Of a stretch of 64,000 bases of DNA, positions 9,024-17,902 are shown piece by piece. The translations under genes and the position numbers were made by a program. Every line of letters starts with the position of its first letter. Position 1 is the first letter of the stretch. Location: NCBI RefSeq assembly GCF_008629675.1, contig NZ_VWOX01000024.1, positions 1 through 64,000 on the forward strand, written 5' to 3'. Source of the stretch: Roseiconus nitratireducens. GTDB taxonomy: Bacteria; Planctomycetota; Planctomycetia; Pirellulales; Pirellulaceae. A model generated the notes under the pieces. That model was not told the DNA's origin, ran no database searches, and was given only the letters and a program-made list of their open reading frames with translations.

Positions 9024-9593
9024 ATGGCAACTTACAATACCAGCGATTTCCGAAAAGGGCTGAAGGTCCAGATCGATGGCGAACCCTATTTGATGACCGA
9101 CATGCAGTTCGTCAAACCGGGCAAAGGCAACGCGCTCTACAAATGCAAACTGAAGAACCTGATTCGCGGCACCACGCTGGACCGGACTTACAAAGGCGGC
9201 GATTCGCTGGAATCGGCCGACGTTGAAACGACCGACGTGTCCTTCTTGTATCGACAGGCGGATGAGTATGTCTTCATGCACCAGGAGACGTTCGAGCAAT
9301 ACGAAGTGCCCGAGAAAGTCGCCGGTGATATCTGGAAGTACCTCAAGGATGGCATGATCTGCACGATGACCCTGTACAACGGCAACGCCATCATTGTCGA
9401 ACCGCCAACCATGGTGGAGCTGGAGGTCACCGAATGTGCTCCCGGCGCCAAAGGCGACACGGCCACCAACGTCACCAAGCCGGCAACCGTCGAAACCGGG
9501 GCCGAGTTCACCGTTCCCGGGTTCATCAAGACCGGAAATATCATTAAGGTGGACACGCGAACCGGGGAATACAGCGAACGCGTCAGCAACTAA
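9024..9593 (+). CDS. efp: Translation elongation factor P
   Basis: EF-P relieves ribosome stalling at polyproline stretches. The 189-residue product starts MATYNTSDFRKG and keeps the three-domain EF-P architecture: an N-terminal KOW-like domain, a central OB fold, and a C-terminal OB domain with the conserved tail segment VDTRTGEYSERV. The modification loop reads FVKPGKGNA, with Lys34 at the tip, the residue that EpmA/EpmB-type systems beta-lysylate. The divergent neighbour is epmB, so the factor is probably lysylated; an epmA gene is not seen in the window. The ATG at 9024 matches the family N-terminus exactly. Confidence 0.96.
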   Translation: MATYNTSDFRKGLKVQIDGEPYLMTDMQFVKPGKGNALYKCKLKNLIRGTTLDRTYKGGDSLESADVETTDVSFLYRQADEYVFMHQETFEQYEVPEKVAGDIWKYLKDGMICTMTLYNGNAIIVEPPTMVELEVTECAPGAKGDTATNVTKPATVETGAEFTVPGFIKTGNIIKVDTRTGEYSERVSN

Positions 9594-9959
9594 CTGGCGT
9601 CTGAAAGCGTCTTGAACACGAAATGGACGTCTCGGAATTTGTCCAAGTTTCCGCCGGACGTCACGCTTGATGCACGCCATCGAAAGTCCGGTGACGTTGG
9701 CAGCCGTGTTCAGCGTTGGCTTTGCGAAACGCTGGCTTTGAATCAAAAGTAGCCTCGGCCGCTGACGCGTTGCTCAGGCTGACGCGGCTTAGGCAGACAC
9801 AGCGCAATGCGGTGCTGTTTGGACACGGCCCGTTGCCGCACGTCAGCCGACTGCTTTGGATCGATTCGGTCCACGTCGACTCGACCAGCCCGGCGGCGTC
9901 GCAACGCTGACCTTGACCCGTCCGGCTCCGCCGCCACACCAAGACGAACAAGACGGCCC
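9594..9959. other. Intergenic region between efp and mgtE
   Basis: I see no convincing gene, RNA or terminator in these 366 bases. Short open frames on both strands have no recognisable domains or ribosome binding sites. The segment probably carries the mgtE promoter and leader. I found no Mg2+ riboswitch (M-box or ykkC-like) architecture by eye, though I could not fold it. Confidence 0.5.
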
Positions 9960-11309
9960 ATGGTCAACACACTCTTCCTGCCGGAACTTCGCGAAATGCT
10001 GGCCGAAGACAATTCGGCCGAATTGCTCGAGTTCTGCACCGCGCTCAATGCGGGGCGGACCGCGGAATTCATGGAGGGGTTGACCGAAGACGAAATGTGG
10101 CGGGTGCTCCAGTTCGCGCCGCCGGATCGCCGGGTTGAGATTTTCGGCTACTTCGAAGAGCCTCGCCAAGTCGATCTGCTGCAGACCCAGGACGCGGCCG
10201 AAGTGGCGGCCCTGATCGAACGCATGCCGTCGGATGACCGGGTGGACTTGCTGCAGCAAGTGACCCCGGAACGATTCCAGGCGATTCTGCCGCTGCTTCC
10301 CGCTGGCGACCGCCGCGACATCCAACGGCTGCGGTCCTACGAGGAGGAGACCGCCGGGGCGCTGATGACCTCCGAGGTTGCCATGCTCAGCGAGTCGTTG
10401 AACGTCCGCGCGGCGCTCGATGAACTGGCCAAGCAGGCATCGGACCTGGAGACGATTTACTACCTGTATGTTGTTGATGATGACAGCCGCCTTCGCGGAA
10501 TCGTGTCGACTCGCCAGCTGGTGTCGTCGTTGCGGCGACCCGATCGCACGCTGGGCGATCTGATGGAAACCGACGTGGTCGTGGCCCAGGTCGATGAAGA
10601 CCAGGAATCCGTGGCGGAAAAGGTGGAGCGATACAATTTGCTGGCCATCCCCGTCGTCGACCAGAGCCACCAACTGCTGGGAATCATCACGCACGACGAT
10701 GTCATCGACGTCGTGCGTGACGAGCTGACCGAAGACGCTCAGCGGATCGCTGCGGTCGCGCCGCTGGAGCAAGATTACCTGCGGATCGCACTCTGGACAT
10801 TGTCCTACAAACGCGGGATCTGGCTGATCATTTTGTTTTTCGCCGCACTGCTGACCGCGTTTGCGTTGGAGCACTACCACGATGAAATCAGCAAGTACGT
10901 CTGGCTGGTCAGCTTCATCCCGCTGATCATCAGCGCCGGCGGCAACTCCGGCAGCCAGTCGGCGACGCTGGTCATCACGGCGCTGACCGCCGGTGAAGTG
11001 GAACTGGCCGATTGGAAGAAAGTCCTGTCGCGAGAAGTCATCGTCTCAATGGTCCTGGGCATCTTCCTGGCGACGATCGGCTACGCGACCGCGCTGTTCA
11101 TGGCACCCACACCGCTGGCGGCCATGGTCATCCCGCTGACTTTGGTCGCCGTGATCATCGTCGGCTGCTTTTTCGGGGCTGCGCTGCCGATGTTGTTCCA
11201 ACGCCTGGGCTTGGATCCGGCCATGATGAGCAACCCGTTCGTCGCGGGAATTGTGGACATTCTGGGTATCGTGATTTACATCAACATCGCCCAGCTGATG
11301 CTGGGTTGA
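9960..11309 (+). CDS. mgtE: Magnesium transporter MgtE
   Basis: MgtE is a Mg2+-gated homodimeric Mg2+ channel of the inner membrane. The 449-residue length is typical. The order is: an MgtE_N superhelical domain (about residues 20-130) with the repeated helix pattern LLQTQDAAEVAALIERMPSD; two CBS domains (about residues 135-255) starting at MTSEVAML; a plug helix; and five C-terminal transmembrane helices from about residue 285. The pore signature PLIISAGGNSGSQSAT is present, and the last helices include the family motif DPAMMSNPFVAGIVD. The ATG at 9960 gives the standard N-terminus; longer in-frame starts encode a non-homologous Arg/Pro-rich tract. Confidence 0.95.
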   Translation: MVNTLFLPELREMLAEDNSAELLEFCTALNAGRTAEFMEGLTEDEMWRVLQFAPPDRRVEIFGYFEEPRQVDLLQTQDAAEVAALIERMPSDDRVDLLQQVTPERFQAILPLLPAGDRRDIQRLRSYEEETAGALMTSEVAMLSESLNVRAALDELAKQASDLETIYYLYVVDDDSRLRGIVSTRQLVSSLRRPDRTLGDLMETDVVVAQVDEDQESVAEKVERYNLLAIPVVDQSHQLLGIITHDDVIDVVRDELTEDAQRIAAVAPLEQDYLRIALWTLSYKRGIWLIILFFAALLTAFALEHYHDEISKYVWLVSFIPLIISAGGNSGSQSATLVITALTAGEVELADWKKVLSREVIVSMVLGIFLATIGYATALFMAPTPLAAMVIPLTLVAVIIVGCFFGAALPMLFQRLGLDPAMMSNPFVAGIVDILGIVIYINIAQLMLG

Positions 11310-11489
11310 CTTCCGATTCCCGCCACGACGTTCTCGCGTCGCTGGCGGCCCCGGGCGAACCGCGCGCCGTCGTTCCGGTCGCCCCGCCGCTGGTTGTGCG
11401 GCGATCGGCCACCGATGGGCACCTCGTCGCCGCCTCGTTAAACTGCCCGAAAACTGTCTTTGCCCCTCCCCACCTTCGCGCAGTGGATC

Positions 11490-12914
11490 ATGACTGATTA
11501 CCGAACCGAACACGACTCGATGGGTGACGTCAACGTTCCGGCCGACGCTTACTACGGCGCCCAAACGCAACGCGCCGTCGACAACTTCCCGATCAGCGCT
11601 TGGGAACTGCCCTCGTCGATGATCCGTGCCATGGGCATGGTCAAGCATGCCTGCGGGATTGCCAACCGCGATCTCGGCAAGCTGACCGGCAGCGGCAAGA
11701 ATCCGCTGGATGATTCCCAAGTGCAGGCGATGTTGGACGCGGCGGAGGAGCTGGTCGAGGGAAAACTTGCCGACCAATTCCCGGTCGATGTTTTCCAGAC
11801 CGGCAGCGGCACCAGCAGCAACATGAACGTCAACGAGGTCATCAGCAATCGAGCCATCGAGATTGCCGGTGGAGACCGCACCGCGACGACCAAAGCGATT
11901 CACCCCAATGACCACGTCAACATGGGGCAAAGCACCAATGACACGTTCCCGACCGCCATCCATGTCGCCACGGCAGTCCAAATTGACGCCGCGTTGCTTC
12001 CCGCCCTCCGCCGTCTACACCGATCGCTGGCCGACAAGGCCAAGCAATGGGACCAGGTGATCAAGATCGGACGCACCCACCTGATGGACGCGACTCCGCT
12101 TCGTCTCGGTCAGGAGTTCGGAGGTTTCGCCCGCCAGGTCGAATTGTCCATCCGCCGGGCCGAGATCGCGCGGGACGCGGTGCTGGAGTTGCCCGTCGGT
12201 GGAACAGCCGTCGGCAGCGGCATCAACACGCACCCCGAGTTTGGTGCCCGCGTTGCCGCCGCACTTGCCGAACGCACCGGACTGGAATTCACCGAAGCCG
12301 TCAATCACTTTGAAGCCAACGCCCAACGCGATGCGTTGGTGCAATCGCACGGCGAGCTGAAGTGTGTCGCACAAACCTTGTTCAATCTGTCCAACAACAT
12401 TCGCTGGTTGGGCAGCGGACCGCGTTGCGGCTTCTATGAGGTCAAGCTGCCGTCGCGACAGCCTGGAAGCTCCATCATGCCGGGCAAGGTCAATCCGGTG
12501 ATGTGCGAATCGATGATGCAATTGACCGCTCGAGTGATCGGTAACGATTCCACCATGACCGTCTGCGGTGCCGCGGGCGGCAATTTCCAATTGAACATCA
12601 TGATGCCGGTGATGGCCCACACGATCCTGGAATCGATTCACCTGCTGCAGCGTGGGTGCGACGCGTTCGTTGAATTCTGCGTTGCCGAGATGGAAGCCAA
12701 TGAAGAGTCTTGCAACGACGCCGTCGAACAGAGTCTGTCGATGTGCACCAGCCTGAATCCGCTGATCGGCTATGAACAGGCTGCCAAACTTGCCAAGGAA
12801 GCGTTTGCAACCGGCCAGACCATCCGGGAGTTGTGCCTGGAGAAGAAGATCCTTCCCGAGGAAACGTTGAAGGATGCACTGGACCCTTGGAAGATGACTG
12901 AGCCACAGGAATAG
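11490..12914 (+). CDS. fumC: Class II fumarate hydratase FumC
   Basis: FumC interconverts fumarate and malate in the citric acid cycle without an iron-sulfur cluster. The 474-residue product starts MTDYRTEHDSMG. Conserved regions are present: GSGTSSNMNVNEVI, then the catalytic-histidine segment GRTHLMDATP, then the mobile loop GSSIMPGKVNPV (about residues 326-337) holding the catalytic serine. The C-terminal helical domain is complete. The ATG at 11490 was chosen because the family N-terminus begins there; the ten codons before it are non-homologous. It follows mgtE by 180 bases in the same direction and probably has its own promoter. Confidence 0.96.
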   Translation: MTDYRTEHDSMGDVNVPADAYYGAQTQRAVDNFPISAWELPSSMIRAMGMVKHACGIANRDLGKLTGSGKNPLDDSQVQAMLDAAEELVEGKLADQFPVDVFQTGSGTSSNMNVNEVISNRAIEIAGGDRTATTKAIHPNDHVNMGQSTNDTFPTAIHVATAVQIDAALLPALRRLHRSLADKAKQWDQVIKIGRTHLMDATPLRLGQEFGGFARQVELSIRRAEIARDAVLELPVGGTAVGSGINTHPEFGARVAAALAERTGLEFTEAVNHFEANAQRDALVQSHGELKCVAQTLFNLSNNIRWLGSGPRCGFYEVKLPSRQPGSSIMPGKVNPVMCESMMQLTARVIGNDSTMTVCGAAGGNFQLNIMMPVMAHTILESIHLLQRGCDAFVEFCVAEMEANEESCNDAVEQSLSMCTSLNPLIGYEQAAKLAKEAFATGQTIRELCLEKKILPEETLKDALDPWKMTEPQE

Positions 12915-13020
12915 CGCTCGACGGAGCGATCCGACATTCGTCACGAAGTGACGACAGCCCCTGCCGTCGGCGTAAGCCGACGGAAACGGCGGGTGAGCCG
13001 CGTGGCGCTAGCCGCGGGTT
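12915..13020. repeat. Cluster of short palindromes after fumC
   Basis: Directly after the fumC stop are several hairpins: cgctc/gagcg (about 12916-12929), CGTCACgaaGTGACG (12939-12953), CCGTCGGCgtaaGCCGACGG (12964-12983, perfect 8-base arms), and an imperfect ccgcgtggc/gccgcgg pair (12998-13017). They resemble the repetitive extragenic palindromes common in Rhodopirellula genomes. They lie between converging genes, so they may also help end both transcripts, although no T-run follows. Confidence 0.6.
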
Positions 13021-13104
13021 TTCTCGTCTCAACCGGCGACTAGCCCGTTGCCGCTCATTGCACTGCAAATCACGGTGTTTTTGATAAAAAGTGGCGCGGT
13101 CCAG

Positions 13105-13752
13105 CTAACGCTGGCACCGATAGACGAAGGCCGGCGGAACGTTTTTCCAGACGGTGTGACTGCGTTGAATGCTGCCGAAGCTGGTCTTCAAACGTTTTGA
13201 GAACCGGCGCCCCGCCGGCAAGAAAACTCCCTGCCAGTACGCGAAGGTTGCAAAACGTCCCTCGGGCGCCATCCGCTGCAACATCGTGTCCAGAATCTCC
13301 GTCTGCAGCGATTCGGGAAACGAAGCCCAAGGTAATCCGCAGATCACTGCGTCAATCGACTGCATCCCCTCACGGTCGCACAAGGCGTGCAAATTGGTCG
13401 CGCTGTCCTCATAGACGGTCGCGGTCGGACAACGTTGCCGAGTCATGTTGACCATTTCGGGGCTGCGTTCGACGGCGAAAAACTTTGCGTCTGCGTGCAG
13501 CTTGCTCAGAATCGCTTCGGTAAACACTCCGGTCCCGGGGCCAAATTCAACGACATTGCGGACCCGGTCCCAATCGAACCACTGCACCATCGCGTCGACC
13601 AATCCAGGACTGCTCGGAGCGATTGCCCCGACGCTGGCGGGACGTCGGACAAACTCCTTGAAAAATGTTGCGGTTTCTCGCAAAGGTCGCCTCGCCGATT
13701 TGAATTCAAGCCCTGCCCGATCGTCTGTCGGACACCCATGGTGGTCGATCAT
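13105..13752 (-). CDS. SAM-dependent methyltransferase, phospholipid N-methyltransferase-like
   Basis: The 215-residue product resembles PmtA-type phosphatidylethanolamine methyltransferases and related rRNA-adenine-dimethylase-fold proteins. It begins with the amphipathic segment FFKEFVRRPASVGAIAPSS, typical of PmtA-like enzymes. The SAM-binding motif VVEFGPGTGVFTEAIL follows, then the acidic motif II AVERSPEMV. Motif IV reads DAVICGLPWASFP, a common active-site variant of this family. The probable start is the ATG at 13752. Longer in-frame starts would run into the upstream region of the divergent pabB gene. Substrate assignment to phospholipids is inference; no phosphatidylserine pathway gene lies nearby. 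Confidence 0.75.
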   Translation of the reverse strand: MIDHHGCPTDDRAGLEFKSARRPLRETATFFKEFVRRPASVGAIAPSSPGLVDAMVQWFDWDRVRNVVEFGPGTGVFTEAILSKLHADAKFFAVERSPEMVNMTRQRCPTATVYEDSATNLHALCDREGMQSIDAVICGLPWASFPESLQTEILDTMLQRMAPEGRFATFAYWQGVFLPAGRRFSKRLKTSFGSIQRSHTVWKNVPPAFVYRCQR

Positions 13753-13930
13753 CGCCGAAACCGCGACGCCGGTAAACCCATCCGGTCTCGCCCGGGTGAC
13801 TCGGCGCCTCCGCGGCGGAACGATAGAACAGACTTCAAAATCGTCCGGTCTTCCCTGGAATTGCACCAGCACCTTGCCTGCCCGTTTTCCGACTTCAGAA
13901 TTGCCCGTCGTCCACCCGCTTCCCGAAGGG

Positions 13931-15478
13931 ATGACGGCGGAGGAAGTCTTCGGCATTTTGGCCGGCAGCCCGGGATTGATGTGGCTGGACTCGGCAAGCA
14001 GCCGTTTCCTGCATCCGAAATCCACAGCGACCGGTGACCACGCACCAGATCCCGATGCCGAATCGGTGCTGACGCAGCTGGCCCGCTATTCCTTTCTCAG
14101 CTGCGATCCCGTTCACCGTTTGGTGGCCAACCTGAAGGATGCTGATCCTTGGGACGAATTGGCTCGCCTGGAAAGCCGCTTGCCAAAATCGGTCGATACG
14201 GACTTGCCACCATTTCAAGGCGGCATCGCGGGCCTGATCGGCTATGAAGCTTCGCGATGGCTGGAGCCGCTTGCCTTGAGCGGTTGCGACGCGGGGCAAA
14301 CCGACGACCTGCCGACGCCCGCATTGTGGATGGGGCTGTACGACTGGGTGATCGCCTTTGACCACGTCCAGCGGCGGGGATGGCTAGTCAGCCAAGGCTT
14401 CACCGCGGCGGACCTGCACGGTTCGTCCCCGCCAGACCACGACGCACGTTGGCATCAAGCGAATAGCCGGGCCGACGAGGTCTTGGCCAGATTGCGGGGA
14501 TGTTCCAACACGACCAAATCGCAGGATGGCGTGACCACGTCGCAGGATAGCGACGGTTTACCGGGGTCGATTGGCGGAGGGCCGCCGAGCCCTTTGAAAG
14601 GCGCGGCGACGACTTGGCACGGAATCGTCAGCAGCTTTTCCAGCGAAGCGTTCCGGGCCGCGGTCGCCGACATCGTGCGGCGGATTCGCAACGGAGACTC
14701 CTTTCAAGTGAACTTGTCGCAACGCCTGCTGGCTGAAGCGACATTGGCCGCACCCGAACTTTACCGTCGACTGCGAGAAGCGAACCCAGCCCCCTACGCC
14801 GGCTATCTGGATGGCGGCACCTTCCAGGTCCTCAGTTCTTCTCCGGAAGGTTTTTTACAGTTGCGGGACGGAGTGCTGCAAACCCGCCCCATCAAGGGAA
14901 CGGTGCCCAGGACGGGAGATCGCGATCAGGATGCTCGATTGGCCGAACAGCTGGCCGCCAGCGGCAAGGACCGCGCTGAGAACATCATGATCGTCGATTT
15001 GATGCGCAACGACTTGTCGCGGGTTTGCGAAGACGACTCGGTGATCGTGCGGCAACTTTGCCGCGTCGAACGGTACCAGTTTGTCCAACACTTGGTGTCG
15101 GTCGTCGAGGGCCGCTTGCGCCCTGGGCAGGGTGCGGTTGATGCGTTGCGCGCCTGCTTTCCGGGCGGAAGCGTGACCGGGGCGCCGAAGATCGAAGCGA
15201 TGCGAACGATCGCCGAACTGGAACCCCACCCGCGTGGCCCCTATTGCGGCTCGCTGGGTTACATCGGGTGTGGCGGACGGTCCGACTTCAACATTCTGAT
15301 CCGAACGATCACGGCGGCAGGCGGCTATTGGCAAATCCCTGTTGGCGGTGGGATCACAGCCCAAAGTCAGCCGTCCGAGGAGGAGGCGGAAACCTGGGCC
15401 AAGGCGGTGGGGATGTTGCGAGCGTTGCCCCCACCGGTCCTGCCCCGCGAATCGAACACGCCCCGCGGACCCGAGTGA
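13931..15478 (+). CDS. pabB: Aminodeoxychorismate synthase component I (PabB)
   Basis: PabB converts chorismate to 4-amino-4-deoxychorismate for folate synthesis. The product (about 515 residues) has the N-terminal anthranilate-synthase-like domain and the chorismate-binding domain with FQVNLSQRL, SSPEGFLQL, KDRAENIMIVDLMRNDLSR and PGGSVTGAPKIEAM. The decisive motif is RPIKGT: PabB has a catalytic Lys here where TrpE has Ala (PIAGT), so this is PabB, not anthranilate synthase. The start is uncertain. The ATG at 13931 follows GAAGGG; an in-frame TTG at 13901 would add LPVVHPLPEG, which resembles the usual N-terminus. No PabA or PabC gene is adjacent. Confidence 0.9.
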   Translation: MTAEEVFGILAGSPGLMWLDSASSRFLHPKSTATGDHAPDPDAESVLTQLARYSFLSCDPVHRLVANLKDADPWDELARLESRLPKSVDTDLPPFQGGIAGLIGYEASRWLEPLALSGCDAGQTDDLPTPALWMGLYDWVIAFDHVQRRGWLVSQGFTAADLHGSSPPDHDARWHQANSRADEVLARLRGCSNTTKSQDGVTTSQDSDGLPGSIGGGPPSPLKGAATTWHGIVSSFSSEAFRAAVADIVRRIRNGDSFQVNLSQRLLAEATLAAPELYRRLREANPAPYAGYLDGGTFQVLSSSPEGFLQLRDGVLQTRPIKGTVPRTGDRDQDARLAEQLAASGKDRAENIMIVDLMRNDLSRVCEDDSVIVRQLCRVERYQFVQHLVSVVEGRLRPGQGAVDALRACFPGGSVTGAPKIEAMRTIAELEPHPRGPYCGSLGYIGCGGRSDFNILIRTITAAGGYWQIPVGGGITAQSQPSEEEAETWAKAVGMLRALPPPVLPRESNTPRGPE

Positions 15479-15543
15479 TTTCGCGGGCGCCGCAGCGGAA
15501 AGGCGAAGCGATTCCGGCAAATCGAGGGCGCTACCGAAGCGAC

Positions 15544-15572
15544 TTGTGCGTCCGATCGATGTGCGATATTCT
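15544..15572 (+). promoter_or_regulatory. Candidate promoter for tRNA-Lys
   Basis: TTGTGC (15544-15549) and TATTCT (15567-15572) are separated by 17 bases, a good sigma-70-type arrangement. The tRNA begins about 50 bases after the -10, leaving a 5' leader of normal length for RNase P processing. The call rests on consensus and position only. Confidence 0.4.
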
Positions 15573-15622
15573 GCTCGCCAGACGCGAAAGCGAGACGACA
15601 GCGTCGTCCCATCGCCTCACCC

Positions 15623-15695
15623 GCCCCTATAGCTCAGCTGGCAGAGCAACGGACTCTTAATCCGTGGGTCCTAGGTTCGATCCCTAGTGGGGGCA
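15623..15695 (+). tRNA. tRNA-Lys (anticodon CTT)
   Basis: The 73-base cloverleaf is complete. The acceptor stem pairs GCCCCTA with TGGGGGC (one G-T pair), followed by discriminator A. The D arm is GCTC...GAGC. The anticodon stem ACGGA/TCCGT encloses the loop CTCTTAA, giving anticodon CTT for codon AAG. The T arm is CTAGG-TTCGATC-CCTAG. CCA is not encoded; the next bases are CTG. It stands alone. The gene lies directly before an integrase remnant and an accessory stretch, so its 3' end is a plausible integration target. Confidence 0.97.
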
Positions 15696-15814
15696 CTGCT
15701 TTTATCCCGTCATTCGTTGATCAAACGTTACCTGCCGGATGTCGGCAGAGCACATTTTCCAACCCGAGTTTTTGGGAACTTTCCCGAAAACTCCAAACCT
15801 TGGGAGTGATGCTC

Positions 15815-15934
15815 ATGCCTCGACCAAAAAAATCTATTCCGGCTTATCGAAAGCATTCTAGCTTCAGTGCGCGTCTTCGACGCGATCTTGCTCCCGTGTC
15901 GGCCACGGGAGCGTGTTTGCGAGGGCTGCAATAG
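15815..15934 (+). pseudogene. Truncated integrase N-terminal remnant
   Basis: A 39-codon frame begins MPRPKKSIPAYRKHSS, the characteristic N-terminus of planctomycete tyrosine-recombinase/integrase proteins (as I recall them, 'MPRPxKxIPxYRKHxxSGQA...'). The similarity then stops, and the frame runs through unrelated residues to a TAG at 15932. The DNA-binding and catalytic domains (Arg-His-Arg-Tyr) are missing. It starts 120 bases after tRNA-Lys. I read it as the scar of an integrated element whose integrase was deleted. The flanking bases 15696-15814 and 15935-16106 hold nothing else that I recognise. Confidence 0.55.
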
Positions 15935-16106
15935 TTACGCTGGCGGTGTAGACCGAAGCGGAGTGCGAGCAATGCCTACAATTCGGCGACTGGCCCAACC
16001 GAGCGTGGACGAAGACCGGGACTTCGGTCAGCACGCTCTCGACAGTTGTGCCCGAAAAACCAGAAAAACCGCTACAGCTTTCTAATGCTTGGTGCCGGAA
16101 TACTTC

Positions 16107-16121
16107 GATAGTACTACTGTC
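16107..16121 (+). promoter_or_regulatory. Possible operator palindrome
   Basis: GATAGTACTACTGTC is an imperfect palindrome (arms match at 6 of 7 positions) centred 37 bases before the start of the gene at 16151. Its position would suit a repressor or activator site. There is no independent support. Confidence 0.25.
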
Positions 16122-16150
16122 GTTCCAGCAACAGATCGTGCGGTCTTTTT

Positions 16151-17416
16151 ATGATCACCAAATCAATCACCTATCTGTTGTGCTTGTTCGCGCTTTCTAA
16201 AAGCCCTCTCCTCGCAATGCAGGTGCCGGAGTCGACGCAATTGACGGAAGATGCTTCATCGTCACCAGAACTCTTGCCTAATGACATCTTTAGGTCGACC
16301 GTCGACGAGCCAACGTTTGAAGAGTTGCTTGAACAGAATACCGATTCATCCGCACCAGCGGTGGTTTCAACCCAAGGGATCGACTTGGCTTCCGAGGCGA
16401 CTCCGTACGCTTTTCAACAGTATCCAACGGGGCTGTCCGGCTACGAGTTGTCCATTCAGCAGGAGGACCTTGCGTTCAGTCTAGACCCTTCTCTTTACGA
16501 TGCTGAAATCAACTGGCTGCTGTTGCGCCCATCGATGAGTAGCGCCGACCTATCGATTTCAGTGCCGACTGGAACGGGAGGAACAGAGTCCTTCTTAGGG
16601 TCCACCGACGACTTGATCGACACTTATACGTCAGCTTTCAGCGTGTTAGTGTTCACGCAAATAGCAGATAACGGCTCATCGGTATCGGTCTCCGGGTACA
16701 GGTTGGACGTTGAAGCTGATGCCCAACGATCGTTCACCACACAGACAATTCCGGCAACGCTAAATGTTGACTACGATCTCTCTATCGCTGCCATCAAGGG
16801 AGTCGAATACCTGTTTCCTCTGCATAAATGCTTTGAGAGCGCTTCCTCCTCATTGCTCCAGAATAGTACCCGACTGTCACCGGCTCACAAATTAAACTTT
16901 GGACTGGGAGTGACTTGGGCCAGTGTTGATCAAACATACACGTCAACGCTGACCAGTGGAAGCAATACGGCGATGCTAACGTCCAAGCAGGAATTCGAAG
17001 GATTGGGGCTCACCACGTCACTGTATTACCAGTTGGATGAATTTGAGCATGGCCCGCTGTCATTGCAACCTTTCGCATCAGCGCGAGGGAGCCTGTTGAC
17101 CGGAACGAACCGACGAGAAAGCACATTCACCTCCGATCCTGCCACCGGAAATCCTCCCAACAGCGTGGCTCCCATTAACGTAGTAGACAATCGAGAACAA
17201 AACATTCCATTCGTGGACTTCGAAGTGGGAAGTGTCCTCTACGCCACGGCACTACGCGACGACGTAAAGACAGACCTCAAGATCCGCCTCGCTGCGGTTG
17301 GACAGGTTTGGGGCGGGGTCGGATTAATCTCCGCAGCCGACACCGGTCCCTCTCCCTACCGTGACAACAACCTTTTCTTGTACGGAATTGCCCTCAGCGT
17401 AGAAGTCGCAAACTGA
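16151..17416 (+). CDS. Secreted, probable outer-membrane beta-barrel protein
   Basis: The 421-residue product has a signal peptide (MITKSITYLLCLFALSKSPLLA) and then a Ser/Glu-rich linker to about residue 90. From about residue 115 it consists of alternating polar and hydrophobic strands with many Ser/Thr and aromatic girdle residues. It ends with a strand-like NNLFLYGIALSVEVAN, an outer-membrane-barrel type of C-terminus. It recalls planctomycete BBP7-like barrel proteins, but I cannot confirm membership. Base composition is more A/T-rich than the metabolic genes to its left, fitting the accessory nature of this stretch. No Shine-Dalgarno is visible before the ATG. Confidence 0.6.
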   Translation: MITKSITYLLCLFALSKSPLLAMQVPESTQLTEDASSSPELLPNDIFRSTVDEPTFEELLEQNTDSSAPAVVSTQGIDLASEATPYAFQQYPTGLSGYELSIQQEDLAFSLDPSLYDAEINWLLLRPSMSSADLSISVPTGTGGTESFLGSTDDLIDTYTSAFSVLVFTQIADNGSSVSVSGYRLDVEADAQRSFTTQTIPATLNVDYDLSIAAIKGVEYLFPLHKCFESASSSLLQNSTRLSPAHKLNFGLGVTWASVDQTYTSTLTSGSNTAMLTSKQEFEGLGLTTSLYYQLDEFEHGPLSLQPFASARGSLLTGTNRRESTFTSDPATGNPPNSVAPINVVDNREQNIPFVDFEVGSVLYATALRDDVKTDLKIRLAAVGQVWGGVGLISAADTGPSPYRDNNLFLYGIALSVEVAN

Positions 17417-17902
17417 TCCGCATGCGATTCAGCTCGGCATGCGAAATCGGACGTGCGTCAATGACAAGTAGCCAGTTGCATAACCCGACCGGTGCAAGTC
17501 GACGGAGCGTGCCGCGAAATCTCGAAATCCACCAACTAAGTTTTCGAACTTCCAAAGGTGTTGGCCTTAGCTCAACCCTGCCGCCATCTCGTTGCCGTGC
17601 TATCAGCCTGTTGAAAAACGACGTTTGCCGAGTTGATCCGAACCGTCGCGGTTAAAGCCTGCTATAGGTGATAGCAATTCGAGACAATGATCTCGGAATC
17701 TCCAGAGGCCGCCGCAGAAGCACGACGATGACAAGCCAGTCGTATACTTCGTGATGGTTCGCGACTGAGTCTGAGCGAGGCTCGGAGCATCGCAGAACGA
17801 AGACCTCCACCGAATCGCGCGAGTCGGGGGTTTGGAACATGGACTATCAACCGCCTGCTCGGTGATGCCTGCCGTTCGGTTGACGCCGCACAGCAACTCG
17901 GC
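17417..17902. other. Gene-poor accessory spacer
   Basis: Nearly 500 bases without a supportable gene. Near 17604-17622 the sequence atcagcctgttgaaaaacg resembles, from memory, the outer ends of some planctomycete insertion sequences, but no partner end or transposase fragment was found. A ctataggtgatag palindrome lies near 17662-17674. The stretch may be decayed mobile DNA. Confidence 0.35.

Noticed and set aside
9594..9959. Mg2+ riboswitch upstream of mgtE
   Set aside because: No M-box-like conserved blocks could be picked out by eye; folding was not possible here.
13445..13930. N-terminal extension of PabB
   Set aside because: The frame is open but overlaps the divergent methyltransferase gene and encodes no recognised domain; the family N-terminus begins at about 13901-13931.
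17604..17622. Insertion-sequence end (cagcctgttgaaaaacg)
   Set aside because: Resembles remembered IS ends, but no second end, target duplication or transposase fragment was found.
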